From assembly GCA_032622095.1 (NCBI GenBank), contig CP136068.1, positions 123,323,989 through 123,387,988 of the forward strand: DNA of 64,000 nucleotides, written 5' to 3'. The position numbers and the translations under genes were made by a program. The DNA comes from Siphonodentalium dalli. Taxonomy: Eukaryota; Mollusca; Scaphopoda; Gadilida; Siphonodentaliidae. Position 1 is the stretch's first letter. The number at the start of each line of letters is the position of its first letter. Of the stretch, positions 47,611-60,217 are shown in pieces. The notes beneath the pieces were generated by a model that saw nothing but the letters and a program-made list of their open reading frames with translations, was not told where the DNA came from and ran no database searches.

Positions 47611-50589
47611 CATTTAGCGAGAAAGCCACTTTTGTAAATATATTTAAATCGAAAAGTGTATCGTGACAAGATCAGCCCAAAATACCCAATAGAACCCTTG
47701 CCAAAAGTTAATAGGAACAATTTCTCTTCATATTGAAACCCGATGATGTATTAAGTCAATCCTGCGCGAGTCCAAATGCGCCCAAAACATTACGCGTTCG
47801 TCTTTCCAAACCTAATGACATATCGATGGTGTTATTAGCTTGGTGTTATGAGGCGTTACGCATTCACCGAGAAATAACTGCAACTAGCCACGTGGGCGCC
47901 GACCAATCAGAATGCTGGATTTAGTGATGACAACACTTAGTATGTAAATATATATATGTATACGTACAATGCACAATATATTACAACACAATCTCTCCTT
48001 ATATTATATTGTATTATATTAGAAGAGGCTATACAAATATATATGTGTGTATCATATTTATGGAGGCACGGACTCAGTATGAGTGTTCATTATTAATGAA
48101 ATATGTTCACATAGGAACCAATGGGAAGTTTGTCTCCAAATTGACAAATTTATGGTGAAGCGGACTTAGACTGCATGGTTGTCTAATCTAGATCCATCTG
48201 TCATTTCCAGGGACCTCAACTGGAAACAAAATTCAGTCTTTCAAAATTACAATTAATTGACGGGAATTTACCCCTAGGGTGGCTATGGGGAATTCACAAC
48301 AAAAGAGGCCACACATGGCATAGATCTCTCACAATCGGGGGTTTAGCAACATTTAGGGGTCCGTTTTTGAATCGGAGACTGAATAAGGAACTGGGAACAG
48401 GACACTAACAAGATTTGAATGGGAGGCTGAATAGCGAACAGGGAACTAAATTCATGGAGCTTTCAGAAACTGTGGAATGTCACCTAAGTGAATCAACAAA
48501 AATATTTTTGCTTCTAAAAAAATACTTATTTTTCAGCAAATAATTTCAAGTTGCTTATTCTCATGCACGGCAAACGTGTGGTTCTGTTCAGGTGAAGTGA
48601 GGCCCCATTGGCCTTACGATGAAGCTTGTTTGTTTGTCCAGCCAGGGTCGTCTGGAACACTAGTTTGACGAGTTGACGTTAGGCAGCCGCTCCAGAGGGA
48701 GCACAAACGGTAAGTAAAACTGTTCAGTGTCAATATATCCTGAAAGCATATCGGTCACACTTTATATAAAGTCAGGCTCATCACAGACTATGTCGGTACT
48801 AAAAGGCTCATATATACGTCAGTTACTCGTCCACTTACATCTATGATTGTATAAGTGAAACAACTTTGTACGAGCAACAACAAGTAACCAAGGATTTGTT
48901 GGCAGTTCTCCAATCAGAATGTATAGGAAATGTGATGATTAAATTATATGTAGTTGATTACAAGTTTTAGCGTAAAATGTAAAGTTTTCAAAATTTAACT
49001 TCCACCTTATTTTTGGTCGTTAATTTCCAAGGATTGGCGAAATTCCGTTTCACGTGATTTGTTCGCACCGGCCGGTCTGGCTGAGAACCGGCCTCTTGTT
49101 GGTCGGATCTTTAACGTGGTTTGTGGTTGTTTCTCTTTCAGTCCGTGCAGAGCAAACTCGGGTATTCCCATTCTCTCGCTATAAAAACTTTAATGTTTTT
49201 CTATTTGGCGCGCAGTTTAAGTTTTACCCTCCGACGAATTATAATATTGCAATCACCTGGAGTTGGTATACTTTCGGTTACTTTTGTTAATTAAATTTCG
49301 TTGAATCCGATAATTTGCTAAACGAAACGATTTTTTGTACTTTATATACAATTTATAATTCCGAGCTATTCCTAATTAGATATACATATATATCTGGTCA
49401 GAATATCAGTTTTTATGAGCGATCACTTCTATGCATGAAATAATATCAACAGTCTCTTCTCTATGATACCTGCACTGGATAAATTCATCAGCAATTGTTC
49501 AATAACTACCATATCAAATGGCTCTTGCATGGGTTATTAGTATCGAACCTTGACTTTCCAGGTGTGTAGGGCCCGTTGGTAACTTGGTATGGCGTATGCC
49601 CCACCTCGGTATCCATTCCATTTACATATTAAATAAATAGAGCCTGGATTGGAGTTTACTACGCGGGTATAGTGCCCAGTGGAGTTGGTTTAGTTCACGA
49701 CGCGAAGCTCTATCCGTGGAGTCAACAACACATGCTCGCTCTATTTATTATACTTCACCGAACAATTCAAACCTGCAGCATGCATAGTACATAACCGTAT
49801 CCTACAGACATGCCCCAACTGCTGGACTGCTCAAATTCCCACCATAAGACGTTAAAAGAAATCATGTACAACAGGAAACAAATACACTGTATAATCTACT
49901 AAGGCGTGTCCAAATGAAATTAAAACATTACTTTGAATGAAAAAAATATTTCACAGGAACGACGTCAACTTGCGAATTGGCAACATTCGGTTGAATTCAC
50001 CTTGTAGCACAGTTTCGGGTTTTCGTGCATTCAAAACAAAATCTAAATACTGCGCGTTTCGGTTTATTGAACTTGATTTCAACACGTTTTTTGCGACGAT
50101 TATGTTTCGCTCAAATTTGTTATCGGTGAGTTGATTATTATGGCAGTAGATTGGTGGACACGTATAAGCATATCTCTTTTTGAGATTGTTGCCTCTGTTC
50201 ATGGCTTTTTTCCATGCTTGTTTGGTAGAATAGTGTGCTAAATTTAGCACAACACTATACCATAAAAGTACACGGCTCTCGATCAATCAGAAGCCGCCAT
50301 TTCTGGGTGAGGTGAAACAAGGATTCTTGCACCAAAACGTTTAAAAGTCGATCGAAGCAGTCTGCATAATATGTTTCCGATTTTCTGCCGAAAAGACACC
50401 TATTGGCGTGATGTGATACAACTATGATATCGATCGTCAAACTGTAAATAGATGAAGATGGCCCTTAAGTTTTTTATAATGAGAGTATATAGATAGCATT
50501 AACAAATACACCAGCCCACATCTTGGACAGAGTTGTCAATAGTTGGAATAATTGCGACAGAAAATGGACTTACTAGAATTATACACCAG
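47611..50589. other. Non-coding, about 3 kb
   Basis: No gene, RNA or repeat family that I can defend. Scattered short frames (47733-47924, 49054-49290, 49951-50286) lack recognisable content. Confidence 0.4.
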
Positions 50590-50795
50590 TTAACCCGTTC
50601 ATGACTGGAGCTTCCTTACATTTTGCGAAAACCACGTGCCAATGCATTCTGTTATATATGCGAGTCGCCCATAGGAGCTTCTCAAATATAAGAGAATTCA
50701 TTGGCATAAAAATATTTACCTTTATCTTGTAAGTCAGTGCATTCTCTTATATACGCGAGGCATGCATGGGCGACTCACATATCGTTTAGGGATAA
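50590..50795 (+). repeat. Degenerate chimeric piggyBac-type MITE
   Basis: It starts TTAACCCGTTCATGACTGGAG like the element at 17612, then continues with 'gccaatgcattctgttatat' and 'gcgagtcgcccata', the hairpin core of copies A-D. The right end is lost. Confidence 0.6.
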
Positions 50796-50935
50796 CAATA
50801 TAGGATCCACACTGCCCCGAGTAAGATTTGAACCGACCGGCATTCTAGCAAAACGGTATTTATATTCCCGATCAGATTATTCTGTTTTGTATCAACAGCG
50901 AGTGTATGGAATTTGCCGACATAACAATATGTTAA

Positions 50936-51357
50936 AGGTACTCAATCCGATCAGACGGTCCCCATATAATCAAGATACAACAACAACAACAACAACATTC
51001 CTTCAAAATACGCTTTAGTTATCAGAATCTATTTATTGCAACAAAATAATGCTAACCACTGTCAACTATGGTATCAAATTTCCCAAAACGTTCTATTTAT
51101 CAACATTTTGTTCAACGAAATATGGCCGTATTATCATTCGTTTTTAGAGTTATCCATCTTCATCCACAATTTTGACCGAGACCATCCATTTGACGGCGTG
51201 TTTCTGGGCCACAAACAATTGAAATAACAAACTTCAAAAACCGATATCTGATCACTCTGAGGTTTGATGGGTAAGTTCCTCGACTCGAATCAAATATGTT
51301 TTACCCCCGAAGCCAAAGAAATAGTAATTTAGGGGAGTTTAATCGGATTGAGTACCT
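50936..51357. mobile_element. TTAA-flanked MITE (AGGTACTCAATCCG family), copy 3
   Basis: TTAA at 50932-50935 and 51358-51361; ends AGGTACTCAATCCGAT. It contains an ACA trinucleotide run near 50980 that corresponds to the TGT run of copy 2. Confidence 0.88.
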
Positions 51358-51437
51358 TTAATCGGATATCACGTGGAGACGAACGAAAACGTCTGTCAAA
51401 ACAATAGGATTATGAAAAAGCGTTGAAGTGTAGGCTA

Positions 51438-51840
51438 CGTTCATACGCTGGCAAGTTTGTACGGTATCTTTTTGCGGCCATTTCGTCATAGAAGACCACA
51501 TGGTGCCAGAATATGAACGGAACTGTGCACAAAACATGCATCTTTACCAACCTGAAAGACATGAGAAGTAACAATTATCTAATTCCACTTGTAACAGTGT
51601 TATTGGAATTTGCCTTCAAATACATGTATGATTTATTCTTGCGAGATAATTGCATGATATTTACAGGCAAATTCCGGTAGCAATGTTATTAGTGGAACTA
51701 CAGAGATTTTACTTCGCACATAGTTAGCTGTGGCAAAGTGCACTTCATATGCTTGTTTCCGTTCATATTACGGAACCATATCGTTTTCTACGACAAAATG
51801 TCTGCAAACCATACCGTGCAAACTTGCCAGTGTATGAACG
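51438..51840. mobile_element. Long-TIR MITE with TA target
   Basis: 403 bp, TA on both edges. The left end CGTTCATACGCTGGCAAG and the right end are inverted over roughly 100 bp, including 'acggtat', 'gtcgtagaa' and 'atatgaacgga' blocks. TA duplication suits Tc1/mariner-type transposition. Related copy at 352-707. Confidence 0.8.
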
Positions 51841-51842
51841 TA

Positions 51843-52654
51843 CCCGTATCTATCGGTTCAATGTGTAAACGGTCATTACAAATGTAAACCGACTAAGGGC
51901 TGTATAGTCCAGGCACATTAGGTTTTACTAGGGAACAAAATCGGGGAAAGCTGCCTTTTTTCATAAATTAATAAGAACATGTTCATGAACAACATGGAAA
52001 AAGTCCCCTAAAATCTGAGTTGAGATTTTTGAGATATCTTGATTTTTCGGAATGGTTCAAATTCTGAAGCATTTCCACCTGCAGGCCATATGCGAATGCA
52101 TGCAGTCATGTGTAGATCAATCAATGCCAAATTCATAATACATTGAAATATATACAACCAATGCTTAGTGGTGAACCATATAAGTGGAATGTGTGTCCCA
52201 AAATGCGTGAAGCGTCCGCAATGTTATGGCCAAAATAGTATTAAAATATCAGCTTTCCCCGATTAATTTCCTTACTTTTCCACTTTCATGTCTAATGTGC
52301 GTGGACTGGCAGTATCTAATCGATCGAGTGACAGCGTATACGTGTGGTCATTGCCGGAGTATGATCTGTGAAGACACTTTGTTGAAAGTTAGACAGGTCA
52401 CAGGGAGGGAAATGACACAGAAGTCCATGTCATTGTCAATAGGTCAGACGGAACTAAATGTTTTCATAGGCCTCGATCAGTGTTAACTTTTTGCCACGCC
52501 CACACTAAATTCGCGAGTTTTTTTCACCCTAGATGCTTTATTGATAACTCAATCGTACTATTATGCACAAAATATAGAGTCACGCATGTAACATATTTAC
52601 ACTGTATGTACATAAAGTGACATTTGGCCGTCGAATTCGGGGTCCTTTGTTTGT
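51843..52654. other. Non-coding
   Basis: Nothing recognised; the frame 52226-52486 has no known domain. Confidence 0.4.
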
Positions 52655-52978
52655 GTAATCATCATTATCATCATTATCATCATCATTATCATCATCTTCA
52701 TCATCATCATTATCATCATCATTATCATCATCTTCATCATCGTCGTCGTCGTCAACATCACCGTCGTCGTCGTCATCATCATCATGTTCACCGTCCTACA
52801 ACCACATTGTTATCGCCATCGTCATTATAGTCGTCATCAACGTCGTCGTCACCTCCGTTGTCTTCATCGTCATCACCGCCCTTCGTAGTCGTTGTCGTCA
52901 TCTTCATCGTCATCTTCGTCGCCTCATCATCATCATCATCATCATCATCATCGTCATCGTCATCATCATCACCGAAGT
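52655..52978. repeat. ATC/CGT trinucleotide repeat tract
   Basis: About 320 bp of imperfect (ATC), (ATT) and (CGT) triplets. It produces poly-Ser, poly-His, poly-Met and poly-Asp frames on both strands, none of them genes. Confidence 0.95.
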
Positions 52979-53085
52979 GCACGACTCATCAGGTCGTGAA
53001 GACCAAGACTTTCGCATCAGAGGATTACGTTTCGACCCACGCTTTTACAACTTTTCAAGGCCCATTTAATTTTCGAACCCCCAGA

Positions 53086-54587
53086 TCACATATAAAATAT
53101 ATGCCATATTATATACCCAGATCACATTATATAAAATATATGCCATGTTATATACCCCAGATCACATATATAAAATATATGCCATATTATATACCCCAGA
53201 TCACATATATAAAATATATGCCATATTATATACCCAGATCACATTATATAAAATATATGCCATAGTATATACCCAGATTACATTATATAAAATATATGCC
53301 ATATTATATACACAGATCACATATATAAAATATATGCCATATTATATACCCAGATTACATTATATAAAATATATGCCATATTATATACCCAGATCACATA
53401 TATAAAATATATGCCATATTATATACCCAGATTACATTATATAAAATATATGCCATATCATATAGCCCAGATTACATTATATAAAATATATGCCATATTA
53501 TATACCCATATCACATATATAAAATATATGCCATATTATATACCCCAGATCACATATATAAAATATATGCCATATTATATACCCAGATCACATTATATAA
53601 AATATATGCCATAGTATATACCCAGATTACATTATATAAAATATATGCCATATTATATACACAGATCACATATATAAAATATATGCCATATTATATACCC
53701 AGATTACATTATATAAAATATATGCCATATTATATACCCAGATCACATATATAAAATATATGCCATATTATATACCCAGATTACATTATATAAAATATAT
53801 GCCATATCATATAGCCCAGATTACATTATATAAAATATATGCCATATTATATACCCATATCACATATATAAAATATATGCCATATTATATACCCCAGATC
53901 ACATATATAAAATATATGCCATATTATATACCCCAGATCACATATATAAAATATATGCCATAGTATATACCCCAGATTACATTATATAAAATATATGCCA
54001 TATTATATACCCAGATTACATTATATAAAATATATGCCAAATTATATACCCAGATTACATTATATAAAATATATGCCATATTATATACCCAGATTACATT
54101 ATATAAAATATATGCCATATTATATACCCAGATTACATTATATAAAATATATGCCATATTATATTCCCAGAACACATATATAAAATATATGCCATATTAT
54201 ATACCCAGTTTACATTATATAAAATATATGCCATATTATATACCCAGATTACATTATATAAAATATATGCCATATTATATACCATCGAGCACCCCTAGAT
54301 CACATATATAAAATATGTACCATATTATATACCCAGATCACATATATAAAATATATGCCATATTAAATACCCAGATCACATATATAAAATCTATGTCATA
54401 CTATTATATATACCATGAACCCCTAGATCACATATATAAAATATATGCCATATTATATACCCATATCACATATATAAAATATATGCCATATTATATACTC
54501 AGATATGCAATATTATATACTATGAACCCCTAGATCACATATATAAAATATATGCCATATTATATACCCAGATCACATATATAAAAT
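53086..54587 (+). repeat. ~37-bp minisatellite, about 40 units
   Basis: Units 'cagatcacatatataaaata' plus 'tatgccatattatatacc', with T/C and 'attatat' variants. Blocks of several units are repeated as higher-order units: about 53280-53460 recurs at 53628-53810. Tyr/Ile/Pro-rich frames of both strands are artefacts. Confidence 0.97.
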
Positions 54588-57500
54588 ACTAGCAGGGTTA
54601 CCCGGCGTTGCCCAGGTTAAAGTGATGTGAAACCCTCTGTGGATATTTGGTGGGAATAGAGAATACCCTTGCTCTCAAAGTGTTACACGTATTCTCATAA
54701 ATTGTATATCCAAATGGCATCACAAAACATGATTCTTATAAGTAGTGGCTCACCTTGTCAGGTCGGAACAATTATCATTTTGTTTATCGCGTTTAATCCG
54801 TCCCACCAATAAAGAAGTATTTATTTATTTACAACTGCGTATACTTCAGACGTTATAGCATGAAACATGAACATCATAAACATATTAGTTCGAAAAAATA
54901 AAAGACGACAATTGTGTTTTACAGAGAGATGTATCAATCAATCAATCAATCTAGTTCATCATATCTTCATGAAGATACAGATGTTTAAAGATATGTCCAG
55001 GTGCTCCTCTGTTCTGGTGCTATATACTGGCTAATAATTTTCAGTTTAAAAGAATTGATGTTATACGTGTATAGCAGCTACATGTGCCCGACACAGCGAG
55101 ATTTTTAGTTGTTTATGTTAGGCGATGAGTCTGTTCTAAAAAAAATGAAAGAAATCCTCTGTATCGGGCAGATATTCCCTTGTCAGATGTCAATATTGGA
55201 TGATTCCGAAATGTCATGTGCTACGGACTGCGTTTTCCTTTATCTCAGAAGTAACCATATTTGACTGCACAATGTGACCACTATTTTTGAGCAGGCCTGC
55301 TCTACATTTCCATATCTCTTGGCAATTGTAACTTTTTTTGTGGAAACTATATTGAATGGGACAGACTCAATCGTGTTATAATATATACATGAGTCATTCT
55401 AATATGCAATCCTCTGACGATTCAAGGTCCCTCAGTTTGAATGAATATATGTATCTCTTAAATATATTGATATAAATATACTTTTAATGCTTTCTTCTAT
55501 GTATCTGTGTTGCTAGAACATTATCGGAATGCCCTGATTTCCATCCCCATATAAACATGACAGTTGAGAAGATATATAATTGTTCAAGTGAATTAATTCG
55601 CTCACCATTTGTCGAGATTGTGAAATTGGAATGCCAAAATCTCCTTAGAACGAAATGGAGATGGCCTGGAGTCAGTCTGAGTAAACTCATACCTAAATAT
55701 TCATTACAACATTGAATATTAGGTCTGACGGATAACATCGAAATCTCATTTCCAAGTCCTCGGGATTCCGTAATCTGATTGATTGCGTAAATTATTTTCC
55801 GTCCAATGAAACCGTATGGGTTAATAAACAAGTGTCAGTGGGCGGAGTAACAGAGCGGAATTTCTCCGATCGAAAGCGATGCTTGCAAATACAACAGACA
55901 GAAACAATGGCTTCGAAATTATATATTCGGCACGATTCGGATTAATTTGAAGGATGTGCTAGACCCGATAGATAGGCCTGCGCATGGTACCAACTTGGCC
56001 TCCCATAAATATAAATAGAACTCACTCACGTCCGTGTATTTGATTTACTTTATTGTACCATGGTTTGCAAATCAAATTATTTGTCGTAAAAAAATCATCT
56101 GAAAGTTAACACCGAGGAAATGACTTAATTTTATGCTTTTAAATAGTTCTAAAGCATCATTTTTGATGACGACCTTATTTTTTGCTCTCGGATGCAGCTT
56201 TCCGGGTGATGCAGCGAGTTCATCTCCCGAAAAAGAATAGTCGCACACACGACAAATATTATCTGCTGTCATTTTATATCGCGACACAGGCCATTACTAT
56301 TGCGAAGCACAACAAATAACACGTGGGGACACCTGTCAATCATCGATGTATTTTTTTTAATCCGTGACGTCATTTTGGGGAAGCTCTTCGCTGAAAGGAA
56401 ATGGTTTTGGCTACATAAGCTCCAGACTCTATATTTCAAATATAGAGTCGACGTTCACCCAGACTGGCCTGGAGTGGGAGATGACTATATATAACTTTGT
56501 TAGATATCGGCGAATTGAACAATCTTATAAATGCTAGTGAATCTCCTCTCGCCATCCATGACCCAAACGACCACAAATGTGATTTAATTCATCATATCAT
56601 TAGAGAAGAACGTGCATGAATTTGGTAGAATCAGTGCTAATTATATTTGTATCAACTTTGGTGCAACTCCCCTCATGCATGACTTGAACCACGTCACTTT
56701 TGTCATATTTAAACCAAGTCTATTAGACTCATACATGCATTACATAATGGAGATGATTTTATATAAGTTTGGTGGTAATCGGCAACTAAACAAATTCTTA
56801 TCATAGTTATTACCCCCCCCCCCCCATCTCACCCAAACGGCACCAATTTCGGATCTTTAAATCACACGTTTATATTCCTCTTATCGCGGAGAAGAATAAT
56901 ATATCAATTTGGTCGAAATCTATGCTAAAAATAGCCCCTCCCCTGACACCAACAACGTCACTTTAGAAAATTTTAACCCGCAATATTATCTTACTCGTAA
57001 GAAGTTACCCCTGTTTGACCGCCTTGGTGCCATCTCGATTGTACCCTTAAAGTTATATATAGAACACAGACATATATTCGCAAATATTGATTCATTGTAT
57101 CATTTGAGAAGAACGTGTATGAGTTTGATGGTAATTGACACTAAACATATTTTTATAAGTTTTTGGTGACCCTCCCGTCCCTATTTCGGACTCAGGCGGC
57201 GCCAATTTTGACATCATTAAACCACACACTTAGACTTATTATAGAGATGAATATATATACAATTTATGAAAATTGGCGAGTATACAAATTCGTATCAAAT
57301 TTAGGGCCACCATTGCATATCTCTCACCCAAAAGGCAACATTTTGGCGCATTTAAACCACGCGATTAGATTATTCGTATCACGGAGAAGAATATGTATCA
57401 ATCAGGTGGAAATCGGCGCTAAACATATTGTTTATCAATGTTTGTGTCCCTCTCATCCTCTAGGCACCCCTGACTCGAATTGCCCCACTTTTGACATCTT

Positions 57501-59123
57501 TAAACCACACAATTAGACTCCTGATATCATGGAGATTATTGTTTGTAAGTTTGGTGCTAATCCGCGACTAAACAATTTTTTATCAAATTTAATGCCCACC
57601 CCACCCCACCCATCTCTCACCAAAGCAGCACCAATATGACGTCTTTAAAATCACACGATTAGATTCCTCATATCATGGATAAGAATGTGTATCAATTTGG
57701 TGGAAATTGGCGCTAAAAATATTGTGTATCAATTTTGGTGCCCCTCTCCATTTCAGTGCACCCCTGACTCGAATGACGCCACTTTTGACAACTTTTAGCC
57801 ACGCTATTAGACACCTCATACCATGGGGATGAATTTGTATAAGTTTCGTGGCAATCGGCGACTAAATCAATTCTTGTCAGATTTAGTACCCACCCACCGC
57901 GCCCACCCCAAATCTCTCATCCCAACGACACCAATTTGGCGTCTTTAAATCACACAATAAGATTCCTTGTATTATGGAGAAGATCTCAGAAGAATGTGCA
58001 ACAATTCGGTGGAATTCGGCGCTAAAATTATTTAAAAACAATTTTGGTACCCCTCTCCACTTCGGGGAATCCCTGACGCGAACGGCGCGACTTTTGACAT
58101 ATTTAAACCACACCATTAGATTCCTCAAGTTATGGAGATGATTATATATAAGTTTGGTGGCAATCGGCGACAATTTATTTTCTGCCCCTCCCCCTTTTCT
58201 GCCCCTGACAACAAAGGCCTCACTTTAGAAAATTCTAACCCTCGCCATTATCATTATCTTTCTCGTAAAAAGTTACCCCTATTAGACCCCTTTTGTGCCA
58301 TATAGGTGGTCCCCTGTTAATTTATATAGAACACAGACCGACAGACAGACAAACAGACACTCGCAAATATAGATATAGAAACCAAAGCAGCACCAATATG
58401 ACGTCTTTAAAATCACACGATTAGATTCCTCATATCATGGATAAGAATGTGTATCAATTTGGTGGAAATTGGCGCTAAAAATATTGTGTATCAATTTTGG
58501 TGCCCCTCTCCCTTTCAGTGCACCCCTGACTCGAATGACGCCACTTTTGACAACATTTAGCCACGCCATTAGACACCTCATACCATGGGGATGAATTTGT
58601 ATAAGTTTCGTGGCAATCGGCGACTAAATCAATTCTTGTCAGATTTAGTACCCACCCTCCGCGCCCACCCCAAATCTTTCATCCCAACGACACCAATTTG
58701 GCGTCTTTAAATCACACAATAAGATTCCTTGTATTATGGAGAAGATCTCAGAAGAATGTGCATCAATTTGGTGGAATTCGGCGCTAAAATTATTTTAAAA
58801 CAATTTTGGTACCCCTCTCCCCTTCCGGGCATCACTGACGCGAACGGCGCGACTTTTGACATATTTAAACCACACCATTAGATTCCTCATGTTATGGGGA
58901 TGATTATATATGTTTGGTGGCAATCGGCGACAATTTTTGTTCTGCCCCTCCCCCTTTTCTGCCCCTGACAACAACGGCGTCACTTTAGAAAATTCTAACC
59001 CTCGCCATTATCTTTCTCGTAAAAAGTTACCCATATTAGACCCCTTTTGTGCCATATAGGTGGTCCCCTGTGAATTTATATAGAACACAGACAGACAGAC
59101 AAACATTCGCAAATATAGATATA
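54588..59123 (+). mobile_element. 4.5-kb nested repeat, CCCGGCGTTG head and ACAGACAG tail
   Basis: It interrupts the minisatellite. It starts 'actagcagggttacccggcg' with a CCCGGCGTTGCCC hairpin-like head and ends 'cacagacagacagacaaaca' and 'ttcgcaaatatagatatag'. From about 56300 to 59123 it consists of diverged tandem subunits with recurring 'accaatttggcgtctttaaa', 'gtgtatcaatttggtggaaa' and 'cggcgctaaa'. The segment 54620-56290 has no clear subunits. No reverse transcriptase or other protein is visible. It is architecturally like the satellite units at 757-3312. Confidence 0.65.
57619..59122 (+). repeat. ~760-bp tandem duplication inside the nested repeat
   Basis: 'accaaagcagcaccaatatg' starts both copies (57619 and 58381). 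The copies are very similar to the ACAGACAG tails and differ by small indels. Confidence 0.92.
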
Positions 59124-59390
59124 GATATGCCATATAATATACCATGAACCCCTAGATCACATATATAAAATATATTCCATATTATATACCATGAACCCCT
59201 AGATCACATATATAAAATATATGCCACATTATATACCATGAACCCCTAGATCACATATAAAATTTATGCCATATTATATACCATGAACCCCTAGATTACA
59301 TATATAAAATATATGCCATATTATATACCATGAAGTTGATGAACCCCTAGATCACATATATAAAATATATGCTATATTATATACCATTTA
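59124..59390 (+). repeat. Right remainder of the ~37-bp minisatellite
   Basis: Five to six units of the variant 'accatgaacccctagatcac' plus 'atatataaaatatatgcc', also found just before the nested element at 54410-54540. Confidence 0.95.
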
Positions 59391-59495
59391 AAAGAGGAAG
59401 CTTCAAAACATTGTTTTATCAACTTTTCCGGTGTAATAAACTGTGAACATGTTGTTTTTGCTGAGTTACCAACATATTTTTTTCATCTAGTTTGT

Positions 59496-60217
59496 AGTAA
59501 AAAGTGTATTATTTTCAAGGGGGAATGACTCTATATCTTAAAGATGGAGTTATTCCCTTTCCATTCAAAAAATCATCATTAGTTTGAATTCTGTTGCATT
59601 CCGGGAGCCAAAACGGGCTAATCTTTCTATGATTTCAGCTATTTTCTATTTTTCTCTCTTCTGAGACACATATATTTCATATGGTGATTCGAAAATTAAG
59701 TAGGCCTTTCAGCATACTTTTTCCACACTAACCCACTGTTTGCATAAAATTTGAAAGGCTGACGACAGACAATACCCAGGCACAATATCCCTCAATTGTT
59801 TGGACAAGAACGCATTGCCGACTAGGAAACATGTCATAGGTATTACACTTCTTGTAAAAAAAAGTGTATTATTTTCAAGGGGGAATGACTCTATATCTTA
59901 AAGATGGAGTTATTCCCTTTCCATTCAAAAAATCATCATTAGTTTGAATTTTGTTGCATTCCGGGAGCCAAAACGGGGTAATCTTTCTATGATTTCAGCT
60001 ATTTTCTATTTTTATCTCTTCTGAGACACATATATTTCATATGGTGATTCGAAAATTAAGTAGGCCTTTCAGCATACTTTTTCCACACTAACCCACTGTT
60101 TGCATAAAATTTGAAAGGCTGACGACAGACAATACCCAGGCACAATATCCCTCAATTGTTTGGACAAGAACGCATTGCCGACTAGGAAACACGTCATAGG
60201 TATTACACTTCTTGTAA
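59496..60217 (+). repeat. 360-bp tandem duplication spanning the MITE right end
   Basis: 59504 and 59864 start the same text 'gtgtattattttcaaggggg'. The duplicated unit includes the MITE's right terminal repeat and about 150 bp of flank ('cagcatactttttccacact'). The copies differ at only a few bases, so the duplication is recent and occurred after insertion. Confidence 0.92.

Larger units (their letters stand above)
53058..59707. mobile_element. MITE of the AGGCCCACTTAATTTT family grown to 6.6 kb
   Basis: Left end AGGCCCATTTAATTTTCGAA at 53058 and right end (reverse complement) AGGCCTACTTAATTTTCGAA at 59707, with the 4-bp direct repeat TTCA at 53054-53057 and 59708-59711. Family members elsewhere are 380-511 bp. 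The growth comes from a minisatellite in the left terminal repeat (53086-54587 and 59124-59390) and from a nested repeat at 54588-59123. The inner right half ('aagaggaagcttcaaaacat', 'gtgtaataaactgtgaa') still matches the short copies. Confidence 0.8.

Noticed and set aside
50810-50850. tRNA T-arm-like text (reverse of 'gatttgaacc')
   Set aside because: No acceptor stem, D arm or anticodon arm can be formed around it.
52597-53265. Poly-Ser, poly-Asp and poly-His frames
   Set aside because: Translation of the trinucleotide tract in several frames.
53095-54533. Tyr/Ile/Pro-rich repeat proteins
   Set aside because: Translation of the 37-bp minisatellite.
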